DNA from: GCA-2732805 sp964516605
GTDB lineage: Bacteria; Pseudomonadota; Gammaproteobacteria; Coxiellales; Coxiellaceae
Length of the DNA stretch: 13,317 nt
Direction: 5' to 3'
Assembly: GCA_964516605.1 (NCBI GenBank)
Contig: CAZFAA010000054.1
Coordinates: 1-13,317 of the forward strand
Below are positions 13,065-13,317 of this stretch, piece after piece (the stretch's first letter is position 1; every line of letters starts with the position of its first letter). The notes below the pieces were generated by a model. It had not been told where the DNA came from. It saw only the letters and a list, made by a program, of their open reading frames with translations, and searched no databases. The translations under genes were made by a program, and so were the position numbers.

Positions 13065-13317
13065 CTAGTTACGACGCGGCTTAATTTTATGCCGCAAAGC
13101 TTCAACTTCACTACTGCTCATCGCAACACGCTCGCGCACCCTTATATCGTCACTTGTCGGGTTAAAGCCAATTACTGGTAGGCCAATATCCAGTGCTTTA
13201 ATCCAAGCGCCACGCTTCATCACGCGATGACCATCGATAATTTGAATGCCTTTCCATCCATGCACTTTTGCAATCTCAACCATCTCACTGGCCGTCATGA
13301 AAGCCTGATTCCAAATC
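13065..13317 (-). CDS. C-terminal end of LPD7-domain-like protein (cut by window edge)
   Basis: An open frame on the minus strand enters from the right edge and ends with TAG at 13065-13067, giving the last 83 residues of a protein whose start lies outside the window. The first residues are in the same frame as those upstream of the internal ATG at 13298, so that ATG is probably not the start. The pattern MVEIAKVHGWKGIQIIDGH, then a basic residue and W, then ALDIGLPVIGFNPTSDD resembles the LPD7 (large polyvalent protein-associated) domain: a GW motif, then 'A...GL.V.G..P'. That domain occurs in MobA/TraI-like relaxases, primases and other plasmid or ICE proteins. It ends with a basic tail, KIKPRRN. 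The assignment rests on motif memory only. Confidence 0.6.
   Translation of the reverse strand, partial: IWNQAFMTASEMVEIAKVHGWKGIQIIDGHRVMKRGAWIKALDIGLPVIGFNPTSDDIRVRERVAMSSSEVEALRHKIKPRRN

Overview
The window is a housekeeping stretch of a gammaproteobacterial chromosome of moderate-to-low GC (about 40% by eye). Reading left to right, the order is rnpB, rsmI, lpoA, yraN, diaA/gmhA-like gene, BON-domain lipoprotein (dolP/yraP), sspB, sspA, rpsI, rplM. This is the block known from Pseudomonas and other gammaproteobacteria. An HU protein with a lysine/alanine-rich histone-H1-like tail, and a large secreted-effector-like protein behind a PmrA-type box, point weakly to Legionellales (Coxiella/Legionella relatives). 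No marker in the window fixes the genus.

Left part (1-2060): a bidirectional hairpin terminator, the RNase P RNA gene on the minus strand with its own promoter, an unrecognised 189-residue ORF on the plus strand, and rsmI on the minus strand. The ORF and rsmI are convergent and their 3' ends overlap by 11 bp.

Centre (2060-7600): plus-strand genes for a LysE-like membrane protein, the lipoprotein LpoA (from a strong promoter that may give a leaderless mRNA), YraN, a SIS-domain protein of the DiaA family that keeps the phosphoheptose-isomerase catalytic residues, and a double-BON lipoprotein. Then come a structured non-coding region and a PAP2-family membrane phosphatase/transferase. LpoA, YraN, DiaA and the BON protein form the usual cell-envelope/replication cluster. 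The LysE-like and PAP2 genes are extra relative to the Pseudomonas layout.

Minus-strand ribosomal/stress block (7736-9830): rplM-rpsI, a tRNA-Gln(CUG) with encoded CCA, then sspA-sspB. The cytochrome bc1 genes that separate sspA from rpsI in Pseudomonas are absent and the tRNA sits there instead. Ribosomal protein S9 carries an in-frame insertion of about 19 residues, one of the clearest oddities of the window.

Right part (9831-13317): a 459-bp divergent intergenic region with an unexplained GC-richer island, the H1-tailed HU gene with a terminator, a 630-residue coiled-coil protein of unknown function with a PmrA-box-like promoter and a (Met-Gln-Gln)n tail, and, at the right edge on the minus strand, the C-terminal end of a protein resembling the LPD7 domain of relaxases and other mobile-element polyvalent proteins. 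The right edge may therefore be the start of an accessory region.
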